Shown: positions 34,546 to 42,176 of the stretch, piece by piece
How the letters are laid out: every line of letters begins with the position of its first letter
Numbering within the stretch: position 1 is the stretch's first letter
From: an uncultured Anaeroplasmataceae bacterium
Lineage (GTDB): Bacteria > Bacillota_I > Bacilli_A > Acholeplasmatales > Anaeroplasmataceae
DNA length: 64,000 nucleotides
Assembly: GCA_944325035.1 (NCBI GenBank)
Contig: CALUYM010000001.1
Location: forward strand, 434,001-498,000
Direction of reading: 5' to 3'
Translations under genes and position numbers: made by a program
The notes under the pieces: generated by a model
The model's input: only the letters and a program-made list of their open reading frames with translations
What the model was told of the DNA's origin: nothing
The model's database searches: none

Positions 34546-35676
34546 TTATATTTTCATAGCTTGACATATTTGTCTTAGATAATTAGATGTCTCAATTAGT
34601 TCCTTTTCTTTTGATTTCAAAATTCTTTTTTCGAATAAAAATTCATAAATTAGCTTGGTTCTTTCATCAAGGTCTTTTAAAAATAAGCACTTTTCGTTGT
34701 TATAATCACTCATTTTATAACAAAACATTAAAATAATCGCAGTCGTTGGCAAAATGTTCGAATTATCTAAATAAAGTTCATAATTCATAATAATCTCTTT
34801 ATAATGCTTTAGCATAAATAAAGCCATGAAATAATGCATAATAATATAACTTTTTACTGGTAAGAATGAATTTATATTTGTAATATAAGAAAAAACTGGT
34901 TGGATTGTGTCTAATGCTAGATTTTCATAGCCCATACGATTATACATAGCAGCAATATTATTCTTCATTAAAATATATCTATTAATATTACAATCTTGAA
35001 AATAAATATCTTCTGCTTTTTTATAAAATAAAATTGCTTCTGAACAATTATCGTTTAAATATGCAAATGTACCTAAAATATGATAATATAACCAAGTTAA
35101 ACTAGGATATTTATCATAACCTATTTCAGAATGTAATGTTTTTTTATCTCTATTCGTAAATAGTAAGACTAATAAATATAATACTTCTAACTTTTCGTAA
35201 AAATATTCCTTAGGAAAAAAACATATATAATCTAAATCTTCTTTAATAGCTTTTAAAAAATCAGAATAATTTTTTATATTATTCATCTTAATAAGGATTT
35301 TAAATAATACAAAAATAGGTTTAAGAAAGTTATCTTCTTTTATGAAATCAACTATTTTAGAATATAAGAAATCTATTTGAACATCATTTTTATAATAAAT
35401 TGCAGCATATAATTGAGCTAATATATACTCATATTCTGTTTGTTTAGAAGAATTTAAAGGCTTAATATTAAAATAATTTAATAAAACTAAATGACTATCT
35501 GTTCTAGATGTTTCAACATTTCTACTGACACGGTATGATGAAGTTGGTATCTTGACTTCAGCTAAAATATCACGTTGCATTCTACCTGATTTTTTTATTA
35601 AACCATCAAAAAAAAGATAATATTTGTTTGTATTTTCAAAATATACTTTTAATGAAAAAAAATTAGGTGTAATCAT
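34546..35676 (-). CDS. TPR regulator resembling peptide-sensing RRNPP receptors
   Basis: About 376 aa, soluble. Residues 20-60 (GRMQRDILAEVKIPTSSYRVSRN) have helix-turn-helix character (Q.DI...I..SSYRVSR). The rest is a chain of helical TPR-like repeats, e.g. YYHILGTFAYLNDNCSEAIL and MKNNIAAMYNRMGYENLAL. This architecture and size fit PlcR/NprR/Rgg-type receptors that bind imported peptides. The ATG at 35676 is chosen because AAAGGAG lies 8 nt before it; the longer frame lacks a good site. No family member is identified for certain, and a plain TPR protein without DNA binding is possible. Confidence 0.65.
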   Translation of the reverse strand: MITPNFFSLKVYFENTNKYYLFFDGLIKKSGRMQRDILAEVKIPTSSYRVSRNVETSRTDSHLVLLNYFNIKPLNSSKQTEYEYILAQLYAAIYYKNDVQIDFLYSKIVDFIKEDNFLKPIFVLFKILIKMNNIKNYSDFLKAIKEDLDYICFFPKEYFYEKLEVLYLLVLLFTNRDKKTLHSEIGYDKYPSLTWLYYHILGTFAYLNDNCSEAILFYKKAEDIYFQDCNINRYILMKNNIAAMYNRMGYENLALDTIQPVFSYITNINSFLPVKSYIIMHYFMALFMLKHYKEIIMNYELYLDNSNILPTTAIILMFCYKMSDYNNEKCLFLKDLDERTKLIYEFLFEKRILKSKEKELIETSNYLRQICQAMKI

Positions 35677-35844
35677 TTCATAGACTCCTTTGACAAATGT
35701 ATTATTAAATAAATAATTAAATTTCAACTTTCATTCTATCATATTTCACCAAAATAAACCATATATTGTTGATTCAAGGATTATTACTATTTTTAATTTA
35801 ATAACTATCTTATTTAAATACAAATATTATTTTAGTTTAAATAA

Positions 35845-35882
35845 AAAACAATGATAACTTCATGTGTTATCATTGTTTTAAG
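35845..35882 (-). terminator. Intrinsic terminator of the pepV-trmB operon
   Basis: AAAACAATGATAAC pairs with GTTATCATTGTTTT (35866-35879 with 35845-35858), loop 7 nt, followed by TTATTT on the minus strand. It lies just after the trmB stop. Confidence 0.85.
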
Positions 35883-35883
35883 C

Positions 35884-36549
35884 TTATTCTTCACTTTTAT
35901 TAGTATTCAACTTATTTTTGTAAGTTCTAGCTTCTAAACGATAGATTGGACCTTTAGGTGACCATTTATCTTCATACTCTGTAGTAATATTAAATAAATC
36001 TGTTTTATGTAAATCAAGAGATATATTTGATAAATACCATCCATTTTGACTAAATGATTCTAATGATGATTCAAATAAAAGGCGATTATCTGTTTTTTGG
36101 CAAATAACACCGTCACTAGCAAGAAGATTTTGGTAGATGTTTAAATAAATAGACGATGTTAAACGACGCTTAGCATGACGAGATTTTGGCCATGGGTCAG
36201 AGAAATTTAAATATATTGTATGAACTTCTCCATGGTCAAATACTTCTTCAAGCATTAAAGCATCCAATAAAACTAATCTCAGATTAGGTATATCATCTGT
36301 GCTCACTTTTTCTAGTGTACGTACTAAAACACTATCAAATTTTTCAATAGCAATGAAATTAATTTCAGGAAAATGTTTAGCAAGTCCCATCATAAACTGT
36401 CCCTTACCACATCCAACCTCAATATGAATTGGATTATGATTGCCAAACACTTCGTTCCATTTTCCTTTATAGTCTTTTGGATTTATTATAAAGTATTTAG
36501 TATCTTCTGAAAGCGTTAAAAACGCATCTTTAACTTTTCTTAATCTCAT
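35884..36549 (-). CDS. trmB: tRNA (guanine46-N7)-methyltransferase
   Basis: A 221 aa SAM-dependent enzyme that makes m7G46 in tRNA. IEVGCGKGQFMMGLA is the SAM-binding motif, FIAIEKFDSVL follows, and NFSDPWPKSRHAKRRL is the family-specific catalytic and tRNA-contact signature. A short hydrophilic tail ends the protein. It overlaps the pepV stop by one base (TAATG). Confidence 0.95.
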   Translation of the reverse strand: MRLRKVKDAFLTLSEDTKYFIINPKDYKGKWNEVFGNHNPIHIEVGCGKGQFMMGLAKHFPEINFIAIEKFDSVLVRTLEKVSTDDIPNLRLVLLDALMLEEVFDHGEVHTIYLNFSDPWPKSRHAKRRLTSSIYLNIYQNLLASDGVICQKTDNRLLFESSLESFSQNGWYLSNISLDLHKTDLFNITTEYEDKWSPKGPIYRLEARTYKNKLNTNKSEE

Positions 36550-37913
36550 TATTTTGTCAACTCATAAATTGCCATAGCATAAATAGCAATTGCTTTCGTA
36601 TAATCTTCAATTAGTACGTATTCATCAGCTTGATGGTCAACATCTTCTCTACCTACAAATTGTGGACCAAAAGCTACGGCATTATCAATAAACTTGGCAT
36701 ATGTGCCACCACCAATAGAATAAGCTTTATTTACATAATCTCCTGTAAATTCTTGATATGCATTTAATAGAGTTTTAACTAAAAACGAATCACTTGGAAC
36801 ATAGTGTGTATTTCCAGACACAGGTATTTCAAATTTAAAGCTTGTACCTTCACAAGACTTAGACAATTTTTCTCTTAATACTGACTCATATCCATTTACA
36901 GGAACTCTTAAATCAACACCAACAAAAATCTCATTACATGAAATTCGAACTAGTCCAACATTTTGAGTTAAATCTTTCATTTCCGGGTGACTTGCTTGGA
37001 TTCCTAGCTTAATACCACTTGTATCATTAATAATATATTTAGTCATGTAGTTTGTAAACTCACATGGTGCTTCTTCATCTAAAAAATTAATTAAGGTAAA
37101 AATTGCATTCACACCTTTTTCTGGTGACATTGCATGGGCACTAACACCATAAGCAATGTAAGTATCACCATCAACTTCACCTTTAAGACCATGACTTTTT
37201 AAATATGATAAATATTTATCTTTTAAATCAATGCTTAAAGTCATTCTAGCTTCATCTGGAACAATATTATATCGTTCTCCGGAATTAAATGACGTGATTA
37301 CTGATTTACTTGTTAAAGTTCCTAAAATATTATAATGAAAATGAGCTTTTTCACCATTAATACAAGGGAAACATGCATCCGGTGAGAATCCAAATTCAGG
37401 CATTGGATTCTTCTTAAAATAATATTCTAAACAGCGTGATCCACTTTCCTCATCACACCCCATAATTAATTTAATTTTCTTACTAGGTTTAAACCCAGAA
37501 TCTCTTAATAATTTAATTGCTAAATAAGCAGCAGCTAGTGGGCCCTTATCATCATTAACCCCACGGCCTATTAGCTTTCCATCCTTGTGTATAACTGTAA
37601 AAGGGTCTCCACTCCATTTTCCAACAGCAGGTACTACATCTAAGTGCGCAAGTACACCTAAAGTGTCATTTCCTTCTCCAAATTCTACATCTCCAGCATA
37701 GTTATCACAATTTAATACTTTAAAACCATCTTCTTTTGCATGGTTTAACATCCAATTTAATGCTTCTTTGTTAGCAATACCAAATGGTGCATCACTATTT
37801 GGATTAAATTCATCTAATACTGATGGAAATTTAACTAAATCTGTTGTTAATTTAATCCATTCATCAGTATAGGCAGTAGCTTTTTCAATGAAAAAATCTT
37901 TAGTAAAAATCAT
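36549..37913 (-). CDS. pepV: Dipeptidase PepV (M20 family)
   Basis: A 454 aa cytosolic dinuclear zinc dipeptidase. Ligand regions are GVLAHLDVVPA with GKWSGDPF, GRGVNDDKGPLAA, CDEESGSRC and the late GGGTYAKF/VDHQADE. The long lid domain gives the usual PepV length. It cleaves dipeptides from imported peptides. GGAGGATATA lies before the ATG, and the gene follows the HPr gene after a hairpin. Confidence 0.93.
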   Translation of the reverse strand: MIFTKDFFIEKATAYTDEWIKLTTDLVKFPSVLDEFNPNSDAPFGIANKEALNWMLNHAKEDGFKVLNCDNYAGDVEFGEGNDTLGVLAHLDVVPAVGKWSGDPFTVIHKDGKLIGRGVNDDKGPLAAAYLAIKLLRDSGFKPSKKIKLIMGCDEESGSRCLEYYFKKNPMPEFGFSPDACFPCINGEKAHFHYNILGTLTSKSVITSFNSGERYNIVPDEARMTLSIDLKDKYLSYLKSHGLKGEVDGDTYIAYGVSAHAMSPEKGVNAIFTLINFLDEEAPCEFTNYMTKYIINDTSGIKLGIQASHPEMKDLTQNVGLVRISCNEIFVGVDLRVPVNGYESVLREKLSKSCEGTSFKFEIPVSGNTHYVPSDSFLVKTLLNAYQEFTGDYVNKAYSIGGGTYAKFIDNAVAFGPQFVGREDVDHQADEYVLIEDYTKAIAIYAMAIYELTK

Positions 37914-37931
37914 TATATCCTCCTATTAATT

Positions 37932-37955
37932 AAAGTCCTAATATATTAGGACTTT
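37932..37955 (-). terminator. Palindromic hairpin between the HPr gene and pepV
   Basis: AAAGTCCTAATATATTAGGACTTT is a perfect 24-bp palindrome followed by AATTAAT on the minus strand. A weak T tail makes partial termination or mRNA protection likely. Confidence 0.6.
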
Positions 37956-37964
37956 ATCGTTTAA

Positions 37965-38234
37965 TTAATCTTCTTTACCAAGCTTTAATTTGTAAATTGT
38001 ATCAGTTAACTCATCCATAGCAAGTTGTTCATCTGAACCATTACAAATAAGTGTAATTTTCGCGCCATTGTAAATACCTAGCGACATAACTCCCATAATA
38101 GATTTTAAATTTACTTCTTTTTCTCCCATACGAATTAAAATATTCGATTCGAACTTAACAGCCTCATTAACTAAAATTGTAGCCGGACGAGCATGTATTC
38201 CCGTCTCAGCAGTAATTAAAAATGTCTTTTCCAT
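37965..38234 (-). CDS. ptsH: HPr-family phosphocarrier protein
   Basis: An 89 aa HPr-like protein. His14 stands in TGIHARPATIL, the phospho-transfer motif, and Ser45 in NLKSIMGVMSLGI, the site for HPr kinase regulation in Firmicutes. Both sites are intact, so it could be the general HPr or a Crh-like regulator. No enzyme I gene is adjacent, which is unusual for ptsH. It follows the membrane-anchored EIIB-like gene by 2 nt, a suggestive phosphotransferase-system pair. Confidence 0.85.
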   Translation of the reverse strand: MEKTFLITAETGIHARPATILVNEAVKFESNILIRMGEKEVNLKSIMGVMSLGIYNGAKITLICNGSDEQLAMDELTDTIYKLKLGKED

Positions 38235-38236
38235 GA

Positions 38237-38593
38237 TTAAACTTCTCCTTGTCTAAGTTTTTTATTCAACATCTTAATAATAGTTTCTGAATCATAACTA
38301 AATAGTGCTTTAACCACATCACCTGTAACAAAGACACCTTTTGGTGATAATTGATGTAATTGCTTTAAGTCAGCTTTATTCAAATCAGCTAATTTAAATT
38401 TAACACGCATATTTTCCACTTCACACATATTAATATTATCAATACCACCTAAAATAAGTATAAGATTATCAATAAAGGAATCATCTACCTTAATACGGTT
38501 TTTATTTCGCTTAATTATACTGATTATAACAATAATCAAAACTAAAGCTATTATAACAAAGAAAGCGTATTTAAATATTTCTGATAAACCCAT
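38237..38593 (-). CDS. Membrane-anchored EIIB-like protein with altered active site
   Basis: About 118 aa. One N-terminal membrane helix (about residues 8-28) is followed by a glucose-type PTS EIIB fold: ILILGGIDNINMCEVENMRVKFKLAD and GVFVTGDVVKALF, matching LGG.eNI....C.TRLRV.v.D and Gv...g..vQ.i. By alignment the phosphorylated Cys is replaced by Glu59, with a Cys one position earlier (Cys58). No EIIC or EIIA part exists. A regulatory role next to HPr is inference. The second of two adjacent ATGs is preferred for its ribosome-site spacing. Confidence 0.75.
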   Translation of the reverse strand: MGLSEIFKYAFFVIIALVLIIVIISIIKRNKNRIKVDDSFIDNLILILGGIDNINMCEVENMRVKFKLADLNKADLKQLHQLSPKGVFVTGDVVKALFSYDSETIIKMLNKKLRQGEV

Positions 38594-38770
38594 CATAACA
38601 CCTCCAAATTTACTATTTTTTTATATTATAAATAAAAATAGCAATTAATTCAATATTTTATCAACTTTTCGACTCTACTAGTAATAGAGTTTATTAAAAT
38701 ACGATTTAGATAGTTAATTTTACTATTCCAATTTATAAGAATTACATAATATATATCAGGAGGTGAAAAA

Positions 38771-39154
38771 ATGGAATTAACAACAAGTTCTTGTAATTAT
38801 ATATTAGATACGGTTGAAAAAATTGATAAACTTCAAAAGCAGGTTAATGTTTTAGAAGAAAATCAATGCCGTACATGCGAAAAATCATTACTTGCATATC
38901 AAAATAACACAATTCCTGTTAGCTTTACGCTATGTAGTGGAAATTTATTAACTGCTCACATAGGTACATCTTCAGAAACAACTACATTCTTTAGAATTGA
39001 AGAAATACGTTGTAAGAGATATGTTACACTAAGACTTTTAGAAAACGATGACGAACTAGAAGGTACAAATTATACATTGATATTTGACTTAGAATGCGCA
39101 TGTGCTATTCAGTGTGTAGATGCAATTCAAGTACTACCATGTAATTTAACTTAA
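38771..39154 (+). CDS. cotZ: CotY/CotZ-like spore coat protein
   Basis: A 127 aa cysteine-rich protein with AGGAGGTG before the ATG. The pattern fits the CotY/CotZ family: an N-terminal helix with CNYILDTVEKID, CRTC followed by a helix, NTIPVSFTLCSG, FFRIEEIRCKRYVTLRLL and the final LECACAIQCVDA. About ten cysteines can cross-link the outer spore layers. This is the clearest spore-structure gene in the window. It stands alone on the plus strand, and its stop overlaps the convergent gene by 3 nt. Confidence 0.85.
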   Translation: MELTTSSCNYILDTVEKIDKLQKQVNVLEENQCRTCEKSLLAYQNNTIPVSFTLCSGNLLTAHIGTSSETTTFFRIEEIRCKRYVTLRLLENDDELEGTNYTLIFDLECACAIQCVDAIQVLPCNLT

Positions 39155-39429
39155 AGACGTAAAATATTTATGTTAGTTATTTCTCCGATTGGAATTAAGA
39201 CAGTATTATCATCGATTAAAAGTTTTAGATTTTTCTCATCAAGAGAAGATACTATTCCCTCATATAATGTTGTAGCAGTTTTTATCTCACATAAAATATC
39301 CATTTTATAATAAAGCATTGCTTTTATATCATCCATCCGATTTAGATATTTCTTTTTAACAACATTTTCACTTTCATTTATGCAACTAATTGTCTCAATA
39401 AACATTAGTGGCGTTGAATCTTTTGCCAT
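39151..39429 (-). CDS. Small protein with a possible Sm-like fold
   Basis: A 92 aa protein, soluble. The second half (YKMDILCEIKTATTLYEGIVSSLDEKNLKLLID, in part, then VLIPIGEITNINIL) has the five-strand rhythm of Sm-like folds, a low-confidence comparison. The function is unknown. The AGGTGATG ribosome-binding site lies in the 3' arm of a perfect 12-bp stem at 39433-39473. It overlaps the convergent cotZ-like gene at their stops and lies 56 nt after the SGNH-like gene. Confidence 0.65.
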   Translation of the reverse strand: MAKDSTPLMFIETISCINESENVVKKKYLNRMDDIKAMLYYKMDILCEIKTATTLYEGIVSSLDEKNLKLLIDDNTVLIPIGEITNINILRL

Positions 39430-39432
39430 AAT

Positions 39433-39473
39433 AAAACATCACCTATTCATTAGTATGCTTCAGGTGATGTTTT
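39433..39473 (-). terminator. 12-bp stem that terminates the SGNH-like gene and hides the next ribosome-binding site
   Basis: AAAACATCACCT (39473-39462 on the minus strand) pairs perfectly with AGGTGATGTTTT (39444-39433), loop 17 nt, followed by ATT and the ATG of the next gene at 39429. AGGTGATG is also that gene's ribosome-binding site. Second example of this layout in the window. Confidence 0.65.
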
Positions 39474-39485
39474 TATTACTTATTT

Positions 39486-40088
39486 TTATAAATTTTTGCG
39501 AATAATCATATTTTTTAATACATTTTGACCTGCTTGGTTTAAAGAAATACCATCTGAAGAAACATATGCCTTTTTATCTTTAGATAAAGTCTTATTATCA
39601 TCAAATAGATTTACCTCTAACTCTTCTGCTAAATCCTTTATCAAACGATTCATTCGCTTATGCATAACTGTTACATCTCGTTCTAATATATTTAAACCTT
39701 CTTTTTGAATAAACTTAGCAGCATCAATAGGTGATAAAGTAGAAAGATACGTTTCAATTCTATAGTTTTTTAAAGCTGTCATAAAACTGCGTAAATTTTT
39801 TTCAAAATCAGATAACGTTATTTTTTTGTCTAGTATTAATTTTAAATCAGCAAAACCTAATTCAACTATAGCAGCATCAAAATTATCATCGTAGTCTAAA
39901 GCCTTATAAATATAAGCTAATGCCTTAGATGTTGATAAATTATTCATTGAAAAATTTTCAATTTGATATCTATCTCTTAACTGCATGATTGATGATGATG
40001 CTAAATAAACATAGCCTAATTTATCATCAAATGAGAGCCCCAAAAAAAGATTAGAACCCCAAATCATTATTCTTTTGTTTTCTTTCAT
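39486..40088 (-). CDS. SGNH-like hydrolase fold, active site degenerate
   Basis: A 200 aa soluble protein with the order of an SGNH/GDSL hydrolase: RIMIWGSNLFLGLSF at the GDS block, AAIVELGFADLKL at the G.N block and YVSSDGISLNQAGQNVL at the D..H block. The usual nucleophile Ser is Asn in my alignment and the catalytic His is Ser, so activity is doubtful or uses different residues. Transcribed from a strong promoter divergent from the DUF1836 gene. The function is unknown. Confidence 0.65.
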   Translation of the reverse strand: MKENKRIMIWGSNLFLGLSFDDKLGYVYLASSSIMQLRDRYQIENFSMNNLSTSKALAYIYKALDYDDNFDAAIVELGFADLKLILDKKITLSDFEKNLRSFMTALKNYRIETYLSTLSPIDAAKFIQKEGLNILERDVTVMHKRMNRLIKDLAEELEVNLFDDNKTLSKDKKAYVSSDGISLNQAGQNVLKNMIIRKNL

Positions 40089-40117
40089 TTTACCACCTCC
40101 ATCTAGTTTGTAATACT

Positions 40118-40146
40118 AGTTTAACCTATTTCGATATACTTGTCAA
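40118..40146 (-). promoter_or_regulatory. Promoter of the SGNH-like gene
   Basis: Perfect -35 TTGACA (40141-40146), 17 bp spacer, -10 TAAACT (40118-40123) on the minus strand. Confidence 0.75.
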
Positions 40147-40165
40147 TATGTTTTGATAAACTCAT

Positions 40166-40194
40166 TTGAATTTTGTCTATATATATGTTATAAT
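40166..40194 (+). promoter_or_regulatory. Promoter of the DUF1836 gene
   Basis: -35 TTGAAT (40166-40171), 17 bp spacer, -10 TATAAT (40189-40194) with an upstream TG, on the plus strand. Its -35 is 19 bp from the -35 of the divergent SGNH promoter. Confidence 0.75.
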
Positions 40195-40223
40195 GTTTTT
40201 AATGAATTTAAGAGGTGTACGTT

Positions 40224-40796
40224 ATGCTAAAAATTAATGAGATTTTAACAACATGGTTAGCAGAACTTGAGAATTTCCGCTTTCCTGATTATGAAAGATT
40301 TCCTGATATTGAACTTTATATGGATCAAGTAATTACTTATTTAGATAGAAATTTGGCTGTGTTTAAGACTTCTTCTTTAGATAAACAAATTACATCATCT
40401 ATGATAAATAATTACGTAAAAGGACAAGTTATCACTTCTCCAATTGCTAAAAAATATAATAAAGAGCATTTAGCTTTAATTGAAGAAACTTTTGCTTTAA
40501 AACAAGTTTTAACAATATCTGAAATTAAACAAATTTTGGATACAACTTATGCATTAGAAGATAAAGGAGAGGCTTTCAACAAGTTTAAAAAACTTTTTAC
40601 TATTAAAAATGATGAAGCTTGTATGACAGCTAAAACTGCTTTAAAAAATGCCAAAGACAATGATAAGGCAGATTTAACAGAAATTGCTTTAAGTTTAGCT
40701 ACAACTGCTAATGCTTACATCACTATTGCTAAAAGAATTCTTTTCTATTTGAAAAAAGAAGAAGAACTTAGGGAACGTGAAAAAGAAGACAAATAG
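40224..40796 (+). CDS. DUF1836 (BS_ykrK-like) protein
   Basis: About 190 aa. The conserved DUF1836 block is visible: FPDIELYMDQVITYLDRNL, ITSSMINNYVKGQVI, SPIAKKYNKEHLALI and LKQVLTISEIKQIL. This family looks like a MerR/HTH-type regulator, but its target is not known. The ATG at 40224 has AAGAGGTG at good spacing and is preferred over the GTG three codons earlier. It ends at a strong terminator. The closely spaced divergent promoter makes control of the SGNH-like gene possible. Confidence 0.85.
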   Translation: MLKINEILTTWLAELENFRFPDYERFPDIELYMDQVITYLDRNLAVFKTSSLDKQITSSMINNYVKGQVITSPIAKKYNKEHLALIEETFALKQVLTISEIKQILDTTYALEDKGEAFNKFKKLFTIKNDEACMTAKTALKNAKDNDKADLTEIALSLATTANAYITIAKRILFYLKKEEELREREKEDK

Positions 40797-40830
40797 ACTG
40801 ATAAAAATAATCTATCTCAAATTGTTGACA

Positions 40831-40866
40831 ATAGATGCTTAGGCCAAAGCTTAAGCATCTATTTTT
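40831..40866 (+). terminator. Intrinsic terminator of the DUF1836 gene
   Basis: ATAGATGCTTA (40831-40841) pairs with TAAGCATCTAT (40852-40862), with inner GC pairs, followed by TTTT. Confidence 0.85.
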
Positions 40867-41110
40867 AATTTATAGTTATTTTAATAAAAATATGAACGCT
40901 TGCTGGTTTACCGACAGTTGAGTACGAGGGCTTTAATAGTTGATAGATAAACTTCTAATTAATAGCTTTGCCATATTTTTTAACATTTGTCTTTTTAGCA
41001 AATTTATTAAGTTTAGAAAATTTAATATTAAACTTTCCTATATTATTCTTGTTCTGTCTAAAAATAAGCTCATTTCTTATAGATATCTTATATTACTTTA
41101 ATTATATATA
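40867..41110. other. AT-rich intergenic stretch without a gene
   Basis: No intact frame. A short minus-strand reading VYLSTIKAL near 40935 resembles the YLS.IKD block of IS3 transposases but is too short to call. Confidence 0.4.
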
Positions 41111-41144
41111 AATAAAAACTGCTAACTTAATTTGTCAACAGTTT
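41111..41144 (-). terminator. Terminator of the MBL-fold gene, copy of the dacF terminator
   Basis: AAACTGTTGAC-AAATTAA-GTTAGCAGTTT followed by TTATTTAT on the minus strand. It overlaps the 3' end of the gene and closely matches 28615-28643. Confidence 0.75.
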
Positions 41145-41767
41145 ATTTTATTTTTCCTTTGTAAAGCCATCTTATAATATGGATTATATTGCTTTTCTAT
41201 TTTTAATATTGAACTTTCTCCATGACCTGGATAAATGATTGTATTTTCATCATAATCTTCAATTAATTTAATTAATGAATTGTCTAAATCACTATCACTA
41301 CCAGTAATAAAGTCTGTTCTGCCTTTTCCAACTTGAAACAAAGTATCTCCTGTAAAAATATTATTATCAATTTTAAAACAAATACTACCACTTGTATGAC
41401 CAGGAGTATATATAACTTCAATTTCTTTTCCAATCAGATGGATAATCTCTTTGTCTTTTACATTAATAACTTCATTTTGAAATGAATTATTGTAAAAAAT
41501 ACCAAATAAATTCGACAAATTTAGATTATTATCTTTTAAAAATATTTTCTCACTTTCATATATATAAATTTTTTTATTTAATAAATGAATTCCTGCTATA
41601 TGATCAATATGACCATGAGTTAACAATATTGCATCTATATTATAGTTAGACAAATCAATATTTTTCTCTAAATCGATGCTTGGATCAATTATTATGGATT
41701 TTTCATCATTTGTTACTATATAACTATTTGTCCAAAATGGACCGGTTACAATTCTATCTATTTTCAT
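41135..41767 (-). CDS. MBL-fold hydrolase (glyoxalase II-like)
   Basis: A 210 aa metallo-beta-lactamase-fold protein. Metal-binding motifs are LLTHGHIDHIAG (HxHxDH), YTPGHTSGSICF, FTGDTLFQVGKGRTD and the last His in YPGHGESS. It belongs to the small cytosolic YcbL/glyoxalase-II-like group that hydrolyses thioesters; the physiological substrate is not known. Single gene between rpmG and the repeated terminator. Confidence 0.9.
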   Translation of the reverse strand: MKIDRIVTGPFWTNSYIVTNDEKSIIIDPSIDLEKNIDLSNYNIDAILLTHGHIDHIAGIHLLNKKIYIYESEKIFLKDNNLNLSNLFGIFYNNSFQNEVINVKDKEIIHLIGKEIEVIYTPGHTSGSICFKIDNNIFTGDTLFQVGKGRTDFITGSDSDLDNSLIKLIEDYDENTIIYPGHGESSILKIEKQYNPYYKMALQRKNKINC

Positions 41768-41782
41768 TTTCCCTCCAAAAAG

Positions 41783-41806
41783 AAAAAAAAGCTATAATAG
41801 CTTTTA
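41783..41806 (-). terminator. rpmG terminator overlapping the stop codon
   Basis: AAAAGCTAT-TATAGCTTTT followed by TTTTC on the minus strand; the stem starts within the rpmG TAA. Confidence 0.75.
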
Positions 41807-41953
41807 CTTCTTTTCCTTGTGATTAGTGTGTTTACGGCACTTAGGACAATATTTCTTGAACTCGATTCTTTCAGGATTAAGTCTCTTGTTCTTATCTGTG
41901 TAGTAGTTTTCTTCGCCACATTCTTCACATACTAATTTAACTAAATCACGCAT
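41804..41953 (-). CDS. rpmG: Ribosomal protein bL33
   Basis: A 49 aa ribosomal protein of the 50S subunit. [20 protein letters not shown] and the following [10 protein letters not shown] give a Cys4 zinc ribbon (CEEC and CPKC), so this is the zinc-binding (C+) form. The second of two adjacent ATGs is chosen because GGAGGG is six bases before it. Own promoter and terminator. Confidence 0.95.
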   Translation of the reverse strand: MRDLVKLVCEECGEENYYTDKNKRLNPERIEFKKYCPKCRKHTNHKEKK

Positions 41954-41992
41954 CATTATCCCTCCAGACTTCAATAAAATATTTGCGCAATT

Positions 41993-42021
41993 ATTATACC
42001 AAATAATAATTTTATTTGCAA
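41993..42021 (-). promoter_or_regulatory. rpmG promoter
   Basis: -35 TTGCAA (42016-42021), 17 bp spacer, extended -10 TGGTATAAT (TATAAT at 41993-41998) on the minus strand. Confidence 0.75.
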
Positions 42022-42151
42022 GTTGTTGTTAATTTTTAACGTAATTATTATATCATTTTTTTAATCAATATCAAGTCTTTTTTATTTTTTTGAATTAAGT
42101 TAGTTTAAATTTAGTATTTATTTATGTTTTATGCGCATATCTTTAAAGTTA

Positions 42152-42160
42152 TGGTATAAT
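42152..42160 (+). promoter_or_regulatory. Extended -10 promoter of ispG, very short leader
   Basis: TGGTATAAT with no good -35. The predicted start near 42167 leaves a leader of about ten bases that begins at the GGTGAT ribosome-binding site. Confidence 0.6.
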
Positions 42161-42176
42161 AGTTTTGGTGATAACA

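Noticed and set aside
38676..38696. Imperfect palindrome ACTCTA-N7-TAGAGT between the EIIB-like and cotZ-like genes
   Set aside because: Could be an operator, but no -35/-10 overlaps it clearly and a single six-base palindrome is weak evidence.
38745..38753. CATAATATA, similar to a sporulation sigma-E/K -10 box before the cotZ-like gene
   Set aside because: No -35 at proper distance and the start would fall inside the ribosome-binding site; in AT-rich DNA such matches are common.
40880..40960. Possible third IS3 trace (VYLSTIKAL on the minus strand)
   Set aside because: Only nine residues match and the flanking frame is broken, so chance cannot be excluded.
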